DNA from: an uncultured Bacteroidia bacterium
GTDB lineage: Bacteria > Bacteroidota > Bacteroidia > Bacteroidales > UBA932
Reading direction: 5' to 3'
DNA length: 64,000 bases
NCBI GenBank assembly: GCA_902797435.1
Contig: CADBSV010000039.1
Location: 26,142-90,141 of the forward strand
Shown here: one piece after another, positions 1-9,146 of the stretch
Position numbering within the stretch: the first letter of the stretch is position 1
Layout of the letters: each line of letters starts with the position of its first letter
The notes under the pieces: model-generated
Seen by the model: the letters and a program-made list of their open reading frames with translations, nothing else
The model's database searches: none
What the model was told of the DNA's origin: nothing
Position numbers and translations under genes: made by a program

Positions 1-1
1 A

Positions 2-355
2 TTCGACGTGGTGGCCACAAAGGGCCGCTTCGGGCCTTACCTCAAATGGAACGGGCAGAACTTCTCCCTCCCAAAAGGCAAGGATCCCCTCCAGGTCACC
101 CTGGAAGAATGCTCCGCCATCATCGCCGGCGAAAAGGACAAGCCCGTAGCCGGCACTCCCATAGCCGAATTCGGAGAGATCCAGGTGCTTGACGGCCGCT
201 ATGGCGCATACATCAAGTTCAAGGGGAACAACTACCGCCTGCCGAAGGGAACGAAGGCCGAAACCCTCACCGAAGAGGACTGCAAACGCATCATCAGCGA
301 GAGTTCTCCCACTTCCGCCGGAAGGAAATACCATAAACGCTACAGCCGTAAATGA
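2..355 (+). CDS. topA: DNA topoisomerase I, C-terminal end (partial)
   Basis: This is the C-terminal end of a gene that begins before the window; the reading frame is open from base 2, so a GTG at position 8 is not a real start. The visible 117 residues hold two copies of the topoisomerase I C-terminal repeat, each with a K-G-R-[FY]-G-x-Y-[LI]-K core followed by a [FY]-x-LPKG motif. In the family this zinc-free repeat follows the Toprim and catalytic domains and binds DNA. The enzyme relaxes negative supercoils. The stop overlaps the start of the Lrp-type regulator (ATGA), so the two are probably translationally coupled. Identification rests on the repeat motifs only. Confidence 0.85.
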   Translation, partial: FDVVATKGRFGPYLKWNGQNFSLPKGKDPLQVTLEECSAIIAGEKDKPVAGTPIAEFGEIQVLDGRYGAYIKFKGNNYRLPKGTKAETLTEEDCKRIISESSPTSAGRKYHKRYSRK

Positions 356-813
356 AGTACAACATCGACGACATAGACAGGAAGATACTCTATCTTCTGA
401 TAAAGGACGCCCGCAAGCCTTTCCTGGAAATAGCGAGGGAGGTGGGAGTGTCCGGAGCGGCCATACACCAGAGGGTGGCAAAACTGCAAAGCAAGGGCGT
501 CATCGCCGGCTCCAGGCTTCTTGTCGCGCCGTCAACGCTGGGCTACAACGTGTGCGCTTTCGTGAGCATCGTGGTCACCGAACCCGACAAGCAGAAAGAG
601 GTTATAGCGGCCCTCAAGGGTATCCCTGAGATAGTGGAGTGCCACTTCGTCACCGGCAAGTACTCACTGCTTATCAAACTCTACTGCCGCGACAACAACC
701 ACCTTATGGAAGTGCTCATGGGCAGCATCCAGAACATCTCCGGCATTCAGAGCACGGAGACCATGATTTCGCTTGACGAGGCCTTCCAGCGGCAGGTGTG
801 GGTCAAAGAGTGA
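352..813 (+). CDS. Lrp/AsnC-family transcriptional regulator
   Basis: A 153-residue protein of normal length for the family. Residues about 5-65 form an AsnC-type helix-turn-helix (D-x-x-D-R-K-I-L, then I-A-R-E-V-G-V-S as the first helix-turn). Residues about 70-150 form the RAM ligand-binding and oligomerisation domain, with the typical V-x-x-C-x-x-V-T-G-x-Y segment. Family members bind amino acids or related small molecules and act as dimers or octamers on DNA. It overlaps topA by four bases and its last 11 bases overlap the end of convergent ispD. The regulated genes cannot be read from this sequence. Confidence 0.9.
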   Translation: MKYNIDDIDRKILYLLIKDARKPFLEIAREVGVSGAAIHQRVAKLQSKGVIAGSRLLVAPSTLGYNVCAFVSIVVTEPDKQKEVIAALKGIPEIVECHFVTGKYSLLIKLYCRDNNHLMEVLMGSIQNISGIQSTETMISLDEAFQRQVWVKE

Positions 814-1477
814 GCAGCAGCTCCGCAAGGCGCAAATCCTCAGGAACAGTTATCTTGATATTGAATTTCTCCCCCGGGAAGAAGTCCACGGGGATGCCGT
901 GCGCCCTGGCCACCGAGGCGTCGTCGGTGAAGGCGGTGCTGTAACCGACCGAAGAGTAGGCTTCCTTTATGTCTTCGCTGCGGAAGATCTGCGGGGTCTG
1001 CACAGCGACGAAAGCGCTGCGGTCGGGGTCGGGAGCGGAGCCGTCACGGCTTTTCAGCGTGTCCGTTACAGGAAGTGCCGGTACCAGGGCCCTGTGGGAG
1101 TCCATTGCCGCAAACATTTCCTTTATGAGGGTCTGCGAAACGAGAGGCCGCACGCCGTCATGTATGGCAACGAGCGCTCCGCCGGGAACCTTTTCAAGGG
1201 CGTTCTTTACAGAGTGGTAGCGGGTGATTCCCCCGGGCACGACGATATGCGGACAGGTGAATGCATGCCTTTCGCAGAGATCTTTCCAAAGGGGCACCTG
1301 CGTACGGGGAAGAGCCACGATGAGCTTTATGCCCGGCTGGGCGTCGAGAAAACGGGATATGCTGCGGATGAGCACCGGAACGCCGTCCAGGAGAAGGAAC
1401 TGCTTGGGGATGTCGGAGCCCATGCGGGAACCGCTTCCGCCGGCCACGGCCACAAGATATTTTTTTCTTTCAGTCAA
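803..1477 (-). CDS. ispD: 2-C-methyl-D-erythritol 4-phosphate cytidylyltransferase
   Basis: This enzyme transfers CMP from CTP to methylerythritol phosphate in the MEP pathway of isoprenoid synthesis, in the cytosol. The 224 residues carry the nucleotide-binding G-G-S-G-S-R-M near the N-terminus, K-Q-F, the H-D-G-V-R-P motif and the C-terminal K-I-T-V-P-E-D-L motif, all diagnostic of IspD. The start is TTG: no ATG is available upstream before an in-frame stop, and a TAnnTTTG box ends only 7 bases upstream, suggesting a leaderless or nearly leaderless message. It is divergent from mreB and convergent with the Lrp-type gene, overlapping its last 11 bases. Confidence 0.93.
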   Translation of the reverse strand: MTERKKYLVAVAGGSGSRMGSDIPKQFLLLDGVPVLIRSISRFLDAQPGIKLIVALPRTQVPLWKDLCERHAFTCPHIVVPGGITRYHSVKNALEKVPGGALVAIHDGVRPLVSQTLIKEMFAAMDSHRALVPALPVTDTLKSRDGSAPDPDRSAFVAVQTPQIFRSEDIKEAYSSVGYSTAFTDDASVARAHGIPVDFFPGEKFNIKITVPEDLRLAELLLTL

Positions 1478-1484
1478 GATATGG

Positions 1485-1492
1485 CAAAATTA
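1485..1492 (-). promoter_or_regulatory. -7 promoter box for ispD
   Basis: On the minus strand this reads TAATTTTG, a match to the Bacteroidetes sigma-70-type -7 consensus TAnnTTTG. It ends 7 bases before the TTG start of ispD. No clear -33 TTTG is seen at the usual distance. Confidence 0.55.
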
Positions 1493-1504
1493 GTCAATTT
1501 TATG

Positions 1505-1512
1505 TAAATTTG
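1505..1512 (+). promoter_or_regulatory. -7 promoter box for the mreB operon
   Basis: TAAATTTG matches TAnnTTTG and lies 26 bases before the mreB start. It is back to back with the ispD box, 12 bases away, so the two promoters share one short divergent region. Confidence 0.6.
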
Positions 1513-1538
1513 TCTGATTTAAAACCAGAACGACAGAA

Positions 1539-2561
1539 ATGGCATTTTCCTTCCTGAATCAAGAACTCGCAATAGATCTCGGCACGGCCAACACCGTCAT
1601 CTACCAGAATGACGAAATAGTGCTTGACGAGCCGAGCATCGTGGCTATAGACAACAACAGCGGCAAGTGCATAGCCATAGGCCAGCAGGCCAAGCTCATG
1701 CACGAGCGCAGCAATCCGGGCATCAAGACCATAAGGCCCCTGCGCGACGGCGTAATAGCGGACTTCAACGCCGCGGAAATGATGATACGCGGCTTCATAA
1801 AGCAGGTGAACAGCAAGCACCGCACCATATTCACCCCCAACCTCAAGGTGGTTGTGGGCATTCCTTCGGGCAGTACCGAAGTGGAGATAAGGGCCGTACG
1901 CGACTCCACCGAGCATGCCGGGGGCCGGGACGTGTTCCTGGTGTACGAACCCATGGCAGCGGCGCTTGGCATAGGCCTGGAGGTGCTCCAGCCTAAGGGC
2001 AGCATGGTGGTTGACATAGGCGGCGGCACCACCGAGATTGCAGTCATCTCTCTCGGCGGCCTCGTGCTGCAGGACAGCATCCGCACCGCAGGAGACGTCT
2101 TCACCAGCGACATCCAGTACTACCTGCGCCAGCAGCACAATATCAAGGTCGGTGAAATCACCGCGGAAAAGATAAAGATCGCCGTTGGGGCCGTCATTCC
2201 CGACCTCGACGTGGTTCCCGAACCTTACGTGGTGCGCGGCCCCAACCTCATGACCGCCCACCCCGTGGAGGCTACCATCACCCATGCGGAAATAGCGCAC
2301 TGTCTCGACAAGAGCATCGCCAAAATCGAATCGAGCATTCTCCATGTACTGGAGCTTACGCCTCCTGAACTCTATTCCGACATTGTAGAGAACGGCATCT
2401 TCCTCAGCGGCGGCGGCGCGCTCCTGCGCGGTCTCGACAAACGTCTCACAGACAAGGTGAACATCCCCTTCCACGTGGCCGAAGACCCGTTGCATGCGGT
2501 GGCCCGCGGAACCTGCCTTGCCCTCAAGAATACCGACAGCTATCCCTTCCTCATGAGATAG
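1539..2561 (+). CDS. mreB: rod shape-determining protein MreB
   Basis: A bacterial actin homologue of 340 residues that polymerises under the inner membrane and positions the cell-wall elongation machinery. The N-terminal phosphate-1 motif (D-L-G-T-A-N-T) and the phosphate-2 motif (D-I-G-G-G-T-T-E, around residue 159) are present, as is the C-terminal L-S-G-G-G-A-L-L adenosine motif. Length is normal. It is the first gene of the run mreB-mreC-mreD-mrdA-rodA, all on the plus strand with tiny gaps or overlaps, and a TAnnTTTG box lies upstream. Confidence 0.97.
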   Translation: MAFSFLNQELAIDLGTANTVIYQNDEIVLDEPSIVAIDNNSGKCIAIGQQAKLMHERSNPGIKTIRPLRDGVIADFNAAEMMIRGFIKQVNSKHRTIFTPNLKVVVGIPSGSTEVEIRAVRDSTEHAGGRDVFLVYEPMAAALGIGLEVLQPKGSMVVDIGGGTTEIAVISLGGLVLQDSIRTAGDVFTSDIQYYLRQQHNIKVGEITAEKIKIAVGAVIPDLDVVPEPYVVRGPNLMTAHPVEATITHAEIAHCLDKSIAKIESSILHVLELTPPELYSDIVENGIFLSGGGALLRGLDKRLTDKVNIPFHVAEDPLHAVARGTCLALKNTDSYPFLMR

Positions 2562-2564
2562 CAG

Positions 2565-3380
2565 ATGCCGGGCAAGGGGTACAGCCACATCATAAGTGCG
2601 GTAATCTTCGTAATTCTGGAGATTGCCGCAGTCTTTATGCTGGGGGGTACCAGGAGCCTGCAGAACATCTGGCTCAACCGTGCGACCCACAGGGTGCTCG
2701 GAGCCATCTGGAGCGGCGGCGAAAACATCCGCAGTTACTTCGGGCTACGGGAGCAGAACCGCGCCCTGGCGGAGGAGAACGCCCGCATGACGGAAGTCCT
2801 GCGCCATCTGGAAGGGCAGAAACAGGCCCTGCGAGGCGCAATTGCCGACACCGTAACCGGGCACTGGCGCTACACCCCCGCCACTATCGTAAAGATGAGC
2901 CGCAATTCGCAGCACAACTACATCATCCTCGACAAAGGCTCCTCCGACGGCATTCTCCCGCGCAGCGGAATCATCACTCCGGGAGGAGTAGTAGGAGTCG
3001 TGAATGCGGTGGACGAGCATTTCTGCTACGGCATCACCATCCAGAACACCCTTGTGAGCGTGAGTGCCCGCATCGGGCACGACGGCACAGTGGCACCGCT
3101 CGAATGGACAGGGCGCAGGGGAAGGGGGGCAGCGCTGAAGAACCTTCCGGCGCACCTTGAAACCTCTCCCGGGGACACCGTATGGACAAGCGGATTCTCA
3201 GGCATCTTCCCCCCGGACATCCCGCTCGGAATCACCGGACGCAGCCGCCTTGTTGACGGCTCGGTAGGAGAAACGGAGGTGGAACTGTTCCTCGACTTCG
3301 GAGCCCTGCGTTATGTCTCGATAGTAGAGAACCTGGACAATCCGGCCATCAGGAGGCTGGAAAAAGGAGGTGAGCAGTGA
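2565..3380 (+). CDS. mreC: rod shape-determining protein MreC
   Basis: A 271-residue inner-membrane protein that links MreB to the periplasmic wall synthases. One membrane segment lies at about residues 8-27, then a coiled-coil stretch at about 50-85 rich in Glu, Gln and Leu, then the beta-rich periplasmic domain containing S-S-D-G-I-L-P-R-S-G-I and V-V-G-V-V-N, typical of the family. It starts 3 bases after mreB and its stop overlaps the GTG start of mreD. Confidence 0.93.
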   Translation: MPGKGYSHIISAVIFVILEIAAVFMLGGTRSLQNIWLNRATHRVLGAIWSGGENIRSYFGLREQNRALAEENARMTEVLRHLEGQKQALRGAIADTVTGHWRYTPATIVKMSRNSQHNYIILDKGSSDGILPRSGIITPGGVVGVVNAVDEHFCYGITIQNTLVSVSARIGHDGTVAPLEWTGRRGRGAALKNLPAHLETSPGDTVWTSGFSGIFPPDIPLGITGRSRLVDGSVGETEVELFLDFGALRYVSIVENLDNPAIRRLEKGGEQ

Positions 3381-3895
3381 GAGGACGCTACTGGCTGATT
3401 TACCTTCTGCTCCTTGTGACGCAGATCCTGCTCGGGAATTTCCTCAACCTGGGGCAGCTCATCACCATCTGCCTGCTCCCGGTGCTCATCCTGAGCCTGC
3501 CCATAAGCTACAGTTCTCCCGTCGTCATGGGAATAGCCTTCGTCACCGCACTGGCGGCCGATTTCCTCACTCACGGAATCCTCGGCCTCAGCGCCGTCGG
3601 GCTGCTCCCCGTAGCCGCGGGAAGACGCTTTCTCATCTCGGCGGTATTCGGGTCCGAAGTCTATGCCCGCGGGGAAGACATTACGGTTAAGAAGCAGGGG
3701 GTTGCGAAGATGGCTCTCGCCGTCCTCATCGCCACGGCAGTTTACTTCCTTATCTTCGTCTGGGTCGATGCCGCCGGCACAAGAAGTTTCGGCTTTGTAA
3801 TGCTGCGCTGGTTCCTTTCAACCACCACCAGCGTCGTGGCGGAACTGCTCGTCATGGGGCTTCTCAACGGACGGGAGGATGGACGATGGAAGTAA
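3377..3895 (+). CDS. mreD: rod shape-determining protein MreD
   Basis: A 172-residue integral membrane protein with about five hydrophobic segments and almost no soluble domain, the expected form of MreD. Assignment relies on this topology and on its place between mreC and mrdA. The chosen start is a GTG that overlaps the mreC stop (GTGA); no ATG gives a complete first membrane segment. Its end overlaps the mrdA start by 10 bases. Confidence 0.88.
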   Translation: MRGRYWLIYLLLLVTQILLGNFLNLGQLITICLLPVLILSLPISYSSPVVMGIAFVTALAADFLTHGILGLSAVGLLPVAAGRRFLISAVFGSEVYARGEDITVKKQGVAKMALAVLIATAVYFLIFVWVDAAGTRSFGFVMLRWFLSTTTSVVAELLVMGLLNGREDGRWK

Positions 3896-5700
3896 ACAAC
3901 CGGACCCGCATACTCCAGATAGGGCTTCTCGCAGTGGCGGCCATCCTCATCGGCCGGCTCTTCCAGATACAGATACTGGACGGTTCCTACAAGCGCGACG
4001 CCTCCAACAACTCAATGGTTTATGAGACCATCTACCCCCCGCGCGGCATCATCTACGACCGCGAAGGCAGGGTGCTTGTGGGAAACAAGGTGTGCTACGA
4101 CATACTCGTCACCCCGCGCGAAGTAAAAGCGTTCGACACCCTCGCCCTTGCCGAAGCCCTTGGCATAAGCCCCGATTTAGTACGGGAAAAGATGGCCTAC
4201 TACAGGGAAAGGCGCACGCGGATAGGCTACCAGACGCTCACATTCGTAAAGCAGCTCCCGGTGGAGCAGTACCTGCGCTTTGCCGAAACACAGTACGCTT
4301 TTCCCGGATTCAGGGGACAGGTGCGCAGCATACGCGAGTACCCATACGATGCCGGAGGCAATCTGCTCGGATATATAAACGAGGTTAACGCCGACGAAAT
4401 AAAGGCCGAGCCGGACGTTTACAAGGGCGGCGATTACATAGGCAAGACGGGGCTCGAAGCCATAAAGGAAAAGGATCTCAGGGGGAAGAAAGGATACCAC
4501 ATCTTCCTCAGGGACTCCCGAAACCGCAGACAGAACGCATATATGGACGGCGAATATGACCTCCAGGCCGTTCCGGGGAAAGACATTGTCACCACCATCG
4601 ACGCCCCCCTCCAGCAATACGGGCAGCGCCTGATGAAGGGCAAGAAAGGAAGCCTCATCGCCATCGAGCCCTCTTCGGGTGAGATTCTGGCCATGGTTTC
4701 CAGCCCCGGAATCTCGGTTAACGAACTGGCTGACATTGGGCAGAACTACGGCAGGCTCATAATGGACCCGAACCGGCCCATGTTCAACCGCACGGTGCAG
4801 GCCTCATATCCTCCAGGATCGGTGTTCAAACTTGTCAACGGCCTCATCGGCCTCCAGGAAGGCGTGCTGCAACCATGGTATGAGTATCCTTGTTCAAGGG
4901 GTTATGCATACTCGTCAAGGCACAAGCTCGGCTGCCATGAGCACCGCTCCCCCATCGACCTCACGCAGGCAGTGATGATGAGCTGCAACGCCTATTTCTG
5001 TTATGTGATGAAGAACGTGCTGGAGAGCAGCCGGTTCAGCGGCACCGCCGATGCATTCGACCACTGGAGGGATTATGTGATGAGCTTCGGTTTCGGCGCC
5101 CCGCTGGGCAGCGACTTTCCTTCGGAACTCGGCGGCAATATCCCCACCTCCAAATACTACGACCGCATATACGGAGCGCGCAGATGGCGTTTCAGCAACA
5201 TAGTGTCCCTGTCCATAGGCCAGGGCGAGATTGGAGCCACTCCGCTGCAGATTGCCAATCTTGCCGCCATAATGGCGAACAGGGGATGGTTCAAGGTTCC
5301 CCATATCGTCCGCACCGACGACGCCCACTTCACCGAAAGGCACTATACCCTCGTGGATACGGCGCACTTTGAAAAGGTCATCCCTGGTATGTGGCTGGCC
5401 GTGAACGGAGGATGGGGGAACGGCGGAACAGCTTCGGCCGCGGCCGTGGAAGGGCTGGACATCTGCGGCAAGACTGGTACGGCCCAGAATCCCCACGGAG
5501 CCGACAACTCCGTATTCATCTGCTTTGCGCCAAAGGACAACCCAAAGATAGCCGTAGTGGGTTATGTGGAAGGCGGCGGCTGGGGAGGCAGTACAGCCTG
5601 CCCCATAGCTTCGCTGCTTGTGGAAAAGTACCTCACAGGGGAAATCTCCCGCCCCGAACTGGAGGAGAGAATGATGAACCTGAGATTCATAGATGAGTAG
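3886..5700 (+). CDS. mrdA: penicillin-binding protein 2 (elongasome transpeptidase)
   Basis: A class B penicillin-binding protein of 604 residues that cross-links peptidoglycan during cell elongation. It has one N-terminal membrane anchor (residues about 10-27), a PBP dimerisation domain with Y-P-P-R-G-I-I-Y-D-R near residue 50, and a transpeptidase domain. The three catalytic motifs are visible: S312-V-F-K315, S366-C-N368 and K529-T-G. It overlaps mreD by 10 bases and rodA by 8 bases, so the SEDS polymerase and its partner transpeptidase are coupled. Confidence 0.96.
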   Translation: MEVNNRTRILQIGLLAVAAILIGRLFQIQILDGSYKRDASNNSMVYETIYPPRGIIYDREGRVLVGNKVCYDILVTPREVKAFDTLALAEALGISPDLVREKMAYYRERRTRIGYQTLTFVKQLPVEQYLRFAETQYAFPGFRGQVRSIREYPYDAGGNLLGYINEVNADEIKAEPDVYKGGDYIGKTGLEAIKEKDLRGKKGYHIFLRDSRNRRQNAYMDGEYDLQAVPGKDIVTTIDAPLQQYGQRLMKGKKGSLIAIEPSSGEILAMVSSPGISVNELADIGQNYGRLIMDPNRPMFNRTVQASYPPGSVFKLVNGLIGLQEGVLQPWYEYPCSRGYAYSSRHKLGCHEHRSPIDLTQAVMMSCNAYFCYVMKNVLESSRFSGTADAFDHWRDYVMSFGFGAPLGSDFPSELGGNIPTSKYYDRIYGARRWRFSNIVSLSIGQGEIGATPLQIANLAAIMANRGWFKVPHIVRTDDAHFTERHYTLVDTAHFEKVIPGMWLAVNGGWGNGGTASAAAVEGLDICGKTGTAQNPHGADNSVFICFAPKDNPKIAVVGYVEGGGWGGSTACPIASLLVEKYLTGEISRPELEERMMNLRFIDE

Positions 5701-6985
5701 CCCGGTAAAAAGAAGCCTTATAGGTTCCGTGGACTGGCGGCTGGTGCTGCTGTACCTGCTGCTGGTGTTCATCGGATGGATAAACATCTACGCCTCGATA
5801 CATTCTTCCGAGCCGGCAAGCATACTCGACTGGAGCTGCCGCAGCGGCAAGCAGGCGGTATGGATACTCACGGCTTTCGGCCTTGCAGTACTGATTCTTT
5901 TCGTGGTGAACCCCAGGTGGTGGGAAGTGGTTTCGGTGCCTGCGTATTTCGTGGTGCTGCTTCTGCTGGTGGCGGTGATTTTCGTCGGCGGAGACGTGAA
6001 GGGCTCGCACTCGTGGTTCCGCTTCGGGCCCATATCGTTCCAGCCTGCGGAAATTTCCAAGATAAGCACTTCGCTGGTGCTGGCCGCCATAATGGGCAAG
6101 ACGGGATTCAGCTTCTCGCGGCGGCGCGATTTCCTCAGGGTTGCGGGAACGGTGGCGCTTCCGATGCTCGTAATCATAGCTGAGAGCGAAACCGGCAGTG
6201 CGCTGGTGTACGTGGGATTCCTGTTCGCCCTTTTCCGCGAAGGTCTCTCGGGCTGGTATCTGGTACTGATTCTGGTTGCGATAGCGCTTTTTATCCTGAG
6301 CCTGAAGGCAGGCGTTATAGTTTCGCTTGTCACAGTGGCGGTTGCGGCCTTGGCGGGACTCGTGGCCGTGCTTCGCAAGACACGCTCCCATTCGAGGGAA
6401 AGGCGCAGGGTCCTCAGCCTTCTTCTTGCCGGAGCCATAGCTTCGGTGATAATGGTGCTCAGCACCCGTTTCGTCTTCGACAAAGTGCTGGCCGACCATC
6501 AGAGGGGCCGTATAGAAGTGCTCCTGGGAATGAAGGCCGACCCTAACGGAGTAGGGTACAATGTGCGCCAGAGCATGATAGCCATAGGCTCCGGAGGGCT
6601 TTTCGGAAAAGGTTTCCTGCAGGGCACCCAGACCACCTACGGCTTCGTTCCCGAACAGAGCACCGACTTCATCTTCTGCACTATAGGGGAAGAGTGGGGC
6701 TTCGTCGGATGCGTGGCGGTAATCCTGCTGTACGTCTTCCTCATATTGCGGATAATCCAGGATGCCGAGAAGAGCCGGGAAGCCTTTACGCGCATCTACG
6801 GCTACTGCCTTGCCAGCTGCCTGTTCATGCATCTGTTCATCAATATAGGCATGACCATAGGGCTGATGCCCGTGATAGGGATACCGCTGCCGCTGCTCAG
6901 CTACGGCGGTTCCTCGCTCTGGGCCTTCACCGTCCTGCTCTTTATCTTCATCGCCCTCGACCGGCAGGAGAACAAGTATTTTTAG
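5693..6985 (+). CDS. rodA: SEDS peptidoglycan polymerase RodA
   Basis: A 430-residue polytopic membrane protein of the SEDS family that polymerises glycan strands from lipid II together with the class B PBP encoded just upstream. Signature segments are H-S-W-F-R-F, the P-E-Q-S-T-D-F-I-F loop with G-E-E-W-G-F-V-G, and the C-terminal G-I-P-L-P-L-L-S-Y-G-G-S-S. About ten membrane segments can be traced. It is the last gene of the rod-shape run; the next gene has its own promoter box. Confidence 0.95.
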   Translation: MSSPVKRSLIGSVDWRLVLLYLLLVFIGWINIYASIHSSEPASILDWSCRSGKQAVWILTAFGLAVLILFVVNPRWWEVVSVPAYFVVLLLLVAVIFVGGDVKGSHSWFRFGPISFQPAEISKISTSLVLAAIMGKTGFSFSRRRDFLRVAGTVALPMLVIIAESETGSALVYVGFLFALFREGLSGWYLVLILVAIALFILSLKAGVIVSLVTVAVAALAGLVAVLRKTRSHSRERRRVLSLLLAGAIASVIMVLSTRFVFDKVLADHQRGRIEVLLGMKADPNGVGYNVRQSMIAIGSGGLFGKGFLQGTQTTYGFVPEQSTDFIFCTIGEEWGFVGCVAVILLYVFLILRIIQDAEKSREAFTRIYGYCLASCLFMHLFINIGMTIGLMPVIGIPLPLLSYGGSSLWAFTVLLFIFIALDRQENKYF

Positions 6986-6993
6986 TATATTTG
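6986..6993 (+). promoter_or_regulatory. -7 promoter box for aminopeptidase P
   Basis: TATATTTG matches TAnnTTTG and ends 7 bases before the ATG at 7001. Such spacing leaves almost no 5' leader. Confidence 0.55.
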
Positions 6994-7000
6994 TAGAACT

Positions 7001-8395
7001 ATGTTCAGTAAAGAAATATACATTTCGCGCCGGCGCTCCCTGCTGGAGCTGCTCCGCGGCGAAAAGGGGCTTGCGCTGTTCATCGGCAATGTCGAAGCCC
7101 CCGCCCAGTATAAGGACAACTGCTACAAATTCCGTCAGGACAGCACCTGGCTCTATTACTGGGGCATAGACGAACCCCGTTTCGCCGCCGTGCTCGACCT
7201 CGAAACCGGCAAGGAAACCATCTTTGCGGACGACGTTTCCATAGACGACATCATCTGGATGGGACCGCAGCCCTCAGTGGCCGAGCAGGCCGCTTCCGTC
7301 GGGGTTGCGGATTCGGCCCCCTACAGCAAGCTGAACCTTATCGTCAGCGAAGCCATAATCAAGGGCCGTCCGGTGCATACAATACCGCCGAGCCGCTGGT
7401 ACAACACCCTCAAACTGCAGAGCCTGGGAGTGGACAAACCGTCCGAAGCCCTTATAAAGGCCATCATAGCCATGAGGCTCGTAAAGCAGAGCGAAGAAAT
7501 CGCGGAACTTGACGCGGCGGGAGTGCTCGGACAGAAGATGCACACCGTCGCCCGCAAGGGAATACGAATCGGAAGGGTGGAACAGGAGATAGTGGGAGAA
7601 ATGGAAGGAGTGACCCTTTCGGAGGGCTGGGGAGTGTCTTTTGCAACCATACTCACGCAGCACGGAGAAGTCTTCCATAACCACGGACATGCCGCGATTA
7701 TCGAGCCCGGAAAACTGATGGTAATCGACGCCGGTGCTGAGGGAAACTCCCACTACGCATCCGACTTCACCCGCACCTATCCGACCTCGGGCAAATACAC
7801 CCCCAAGCAGCGCGACCTCTACCAGACGGTATGGGAATGCCACGAGCTGGCCTTCTCCCTCATCAAGCCCGGAACGGCCTACCGCGACGTGCATCTGGCC
7901 GCATGCAGGCACATGCTGGAGAACCTTTCGCAGATCGGCATCGTGCACGGCTCCATCGACGACATGATGGAAATCGGCGTAGCCGGCCTGTTCATGCCGC
8001 ACGGACTCGGGCACAACATGGGCCTTGACGTCCACGACATGGAAGACCTCGGCGAAGACCTCGTGGGTTACGACCCCGACCAGAAGCGTTCGAAGCAGCT
8101 CGGCCTCGGGAGCCTCCGCATGGCCAGAAAGCTCGTCCCCGGCAATGTGATAACCGACGAACCGGGAATCTACCTCATTCCCGACCTCATCGCCCTCTGG
8201 AAGAAGGAGGGGACCGACCGCGGTCACGTTAACTACTCACTTCTGGAAAAGGAATACCTCGACTTCGGAGGAATACGTCTCGAAGATGACGTGCTGGTCA
8301 CGGAAGATGGCGCACGCCGCCTCGGAGGCAAACGGCTTCCCGCTTCGGCCGACGAAATAGAAGAAGCGATGCGTTTGGACAAAGAAAACAATTGA
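7001..8395 (+). CDS. pepP: Xaa-Pro aminopeptidase (aminopeptidase P, M24B)
   Basis: A 464-residue metallopeptidase that removes N-terminal residues preceding proline. Residues 1 to about 170 form the aminopeptidase P N-terminal domain. The pita-bread catalytic domain follows with all five expected metal ligands: the D...D pair in V-I-D-A-G-A and Y-A-S-D-F, the His in G-L-G-H-N-M-G, the Glu in T-D-E-P-G-I-Y, and the Glu in R-L-E-D-D. It has no signal peptide, so it is cytosolic. It stands 15 bases after rodA but has its own promoter box, and fabG begins one base after its stop. Confidence 0.93.
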   Translation: MFSKEIYISRRRSLLELLRGEKGLALFIGNVEAPAQYKDNCYKFRQDSTWLYYWGIDEPRFAAVLDLETGKETIFADDVSIDDIIWMGPQPSVAEQAASVGVADSAPYSKLNLIVSEAIIKGRPVHTIPPSRWYNTLKLQSLGVDKPSEALIKAIIAMRLVKQSEEIAELDAAGVLGQKMHTVARKGIRIGRVEQEIVGEMEGVTLSEGWGVSFATILTQHGEVFHNHGHAAIIEPGKLMVIDAGAEGNSHYASDFTRTYPTSGKYTPKQRDLYQTVWECHELAFSLIKPGTAYRDVHLAACRHMLENLSQIGIVHGSIDDMMEIGVAGLFMPHGLGHNMGLDVHDMEDLGEDLVGYDPDQKRSKQLGLGSLRMARKLVPGNVITDEPGIYLIPDLIALWKKEGTDRGHVNYSLLEKEYLDFGGIRLEDDVLVTEDGARRLGGKRLPASADEIEEAMRLDKENN

Positions 8396-8396
8396 T

Positions 8397-9134
8397 ATGG
8401 GACTTCTCGATGGTAAAGTTGCGCTCATTACGGGCGCGTCAAGGGGGATAGGCAAAGCCATTGCCCTGAAGTTTGCGGCAGAAGGCGCAGACATAGCTTT
8501 CACCGACCTCAAGGTCGCTCCGGAAACGGTTTCCGAGCTTGCGCAGACAGGCGTGCGGGTGAAGGCCTGGGAGAGCAATGCAGCCTCCTTTGAAGACACC
8601 GCTCGCGTAGTGGATGAGATTACCCGCGAATTCGGCCGCATAGACATACTCGTCAACAACGCCGGCATCACCAAGGACGGCCTCATGCTCCGCATGGAAG
8701 AAAGCCAGTGGGACGCCGTGCTCACGGTGAATCTCAAATCCGCCTTCAATTATATACATGCCGTATCCCCTGTGATGATGAGGCAGCGCTGCGGCAGCAT
8801 CATCGGCATGGCATCGGTTGTAGGGCTCCACGGGAATGCAGGCCAGGCCAACTATGCGGCATCGAAAGGCGGCATGATAGCCCTGCACAAGAGCATTGCC
8901 AAGGAACTCGGTCCCCGCGGAATCCGCGCCAACTGCATCGCTCCCGGATTCATCATCACCGACATGACGGCAGCCCTTCCGGAAGCAGTGAGGAACGAGT
9001 GGGTAAAGACCATTCCCCTGCGACGCGGAGGCACTCCAGAAGACATTGCCGGAGTAGCCCTCTTCCTTGCCAGCGACCTCTCCGCCTATGTGAGCGGACA
9101 GGTGGTGAACGTCTGCGGCGGCATGGCCTGCTAA
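8397..9134 (+). CDS. fabG: 3-oxoacyl-ACP reductase FabG-like SDR
   Basis: A 245-residue short-chain dehydrogenase. The NADP(H)-binding T-G-A-S-R-G-I-G motif lies at the N-terminus, N-N-A-G in the middle, and the catalytic residues S140, Y153 and K157 are in place. Close overall agreement with FabG (including the A-P-G-F-I-x-T-D-M segment) suggests the keto-reduction step of fatty acid elongation, but SDR substrates are hard to predict and another reductase role is possible. It starts one base after aminopeptidase P; comF follows after 12 bases. Confidence 0.85.
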   Translation: MGLLDGKVALITGASRGIGKAIALKFAAEGADIAFTDLKVAPETVSELAQTGVRVKAWESNAASFEDTARVVDEITREFGRIDILVNNAGITKDGLMLRMEESQWDAVLTVNLKSAFNYIHAVSPVMMRQRCGSIIGMASVVGLHGNAGQANYAASKGGMIALHKSIAKELGPRGIRANCIAPGFIITDMTAALPEAVRNEWVKTIPLRRGGTPEDIAGVALFLASDLSAYVSGQVVNVCGGMAC

Positions 9135-9146
9135 GGAGGACTGCTG

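Noticed and set aside
8-10. GTG as start of the first gene
   Set aside because: The frame is open to the window edge and the residues continue a topoisomerase I C-terminal repeat, so this is an internal codon.
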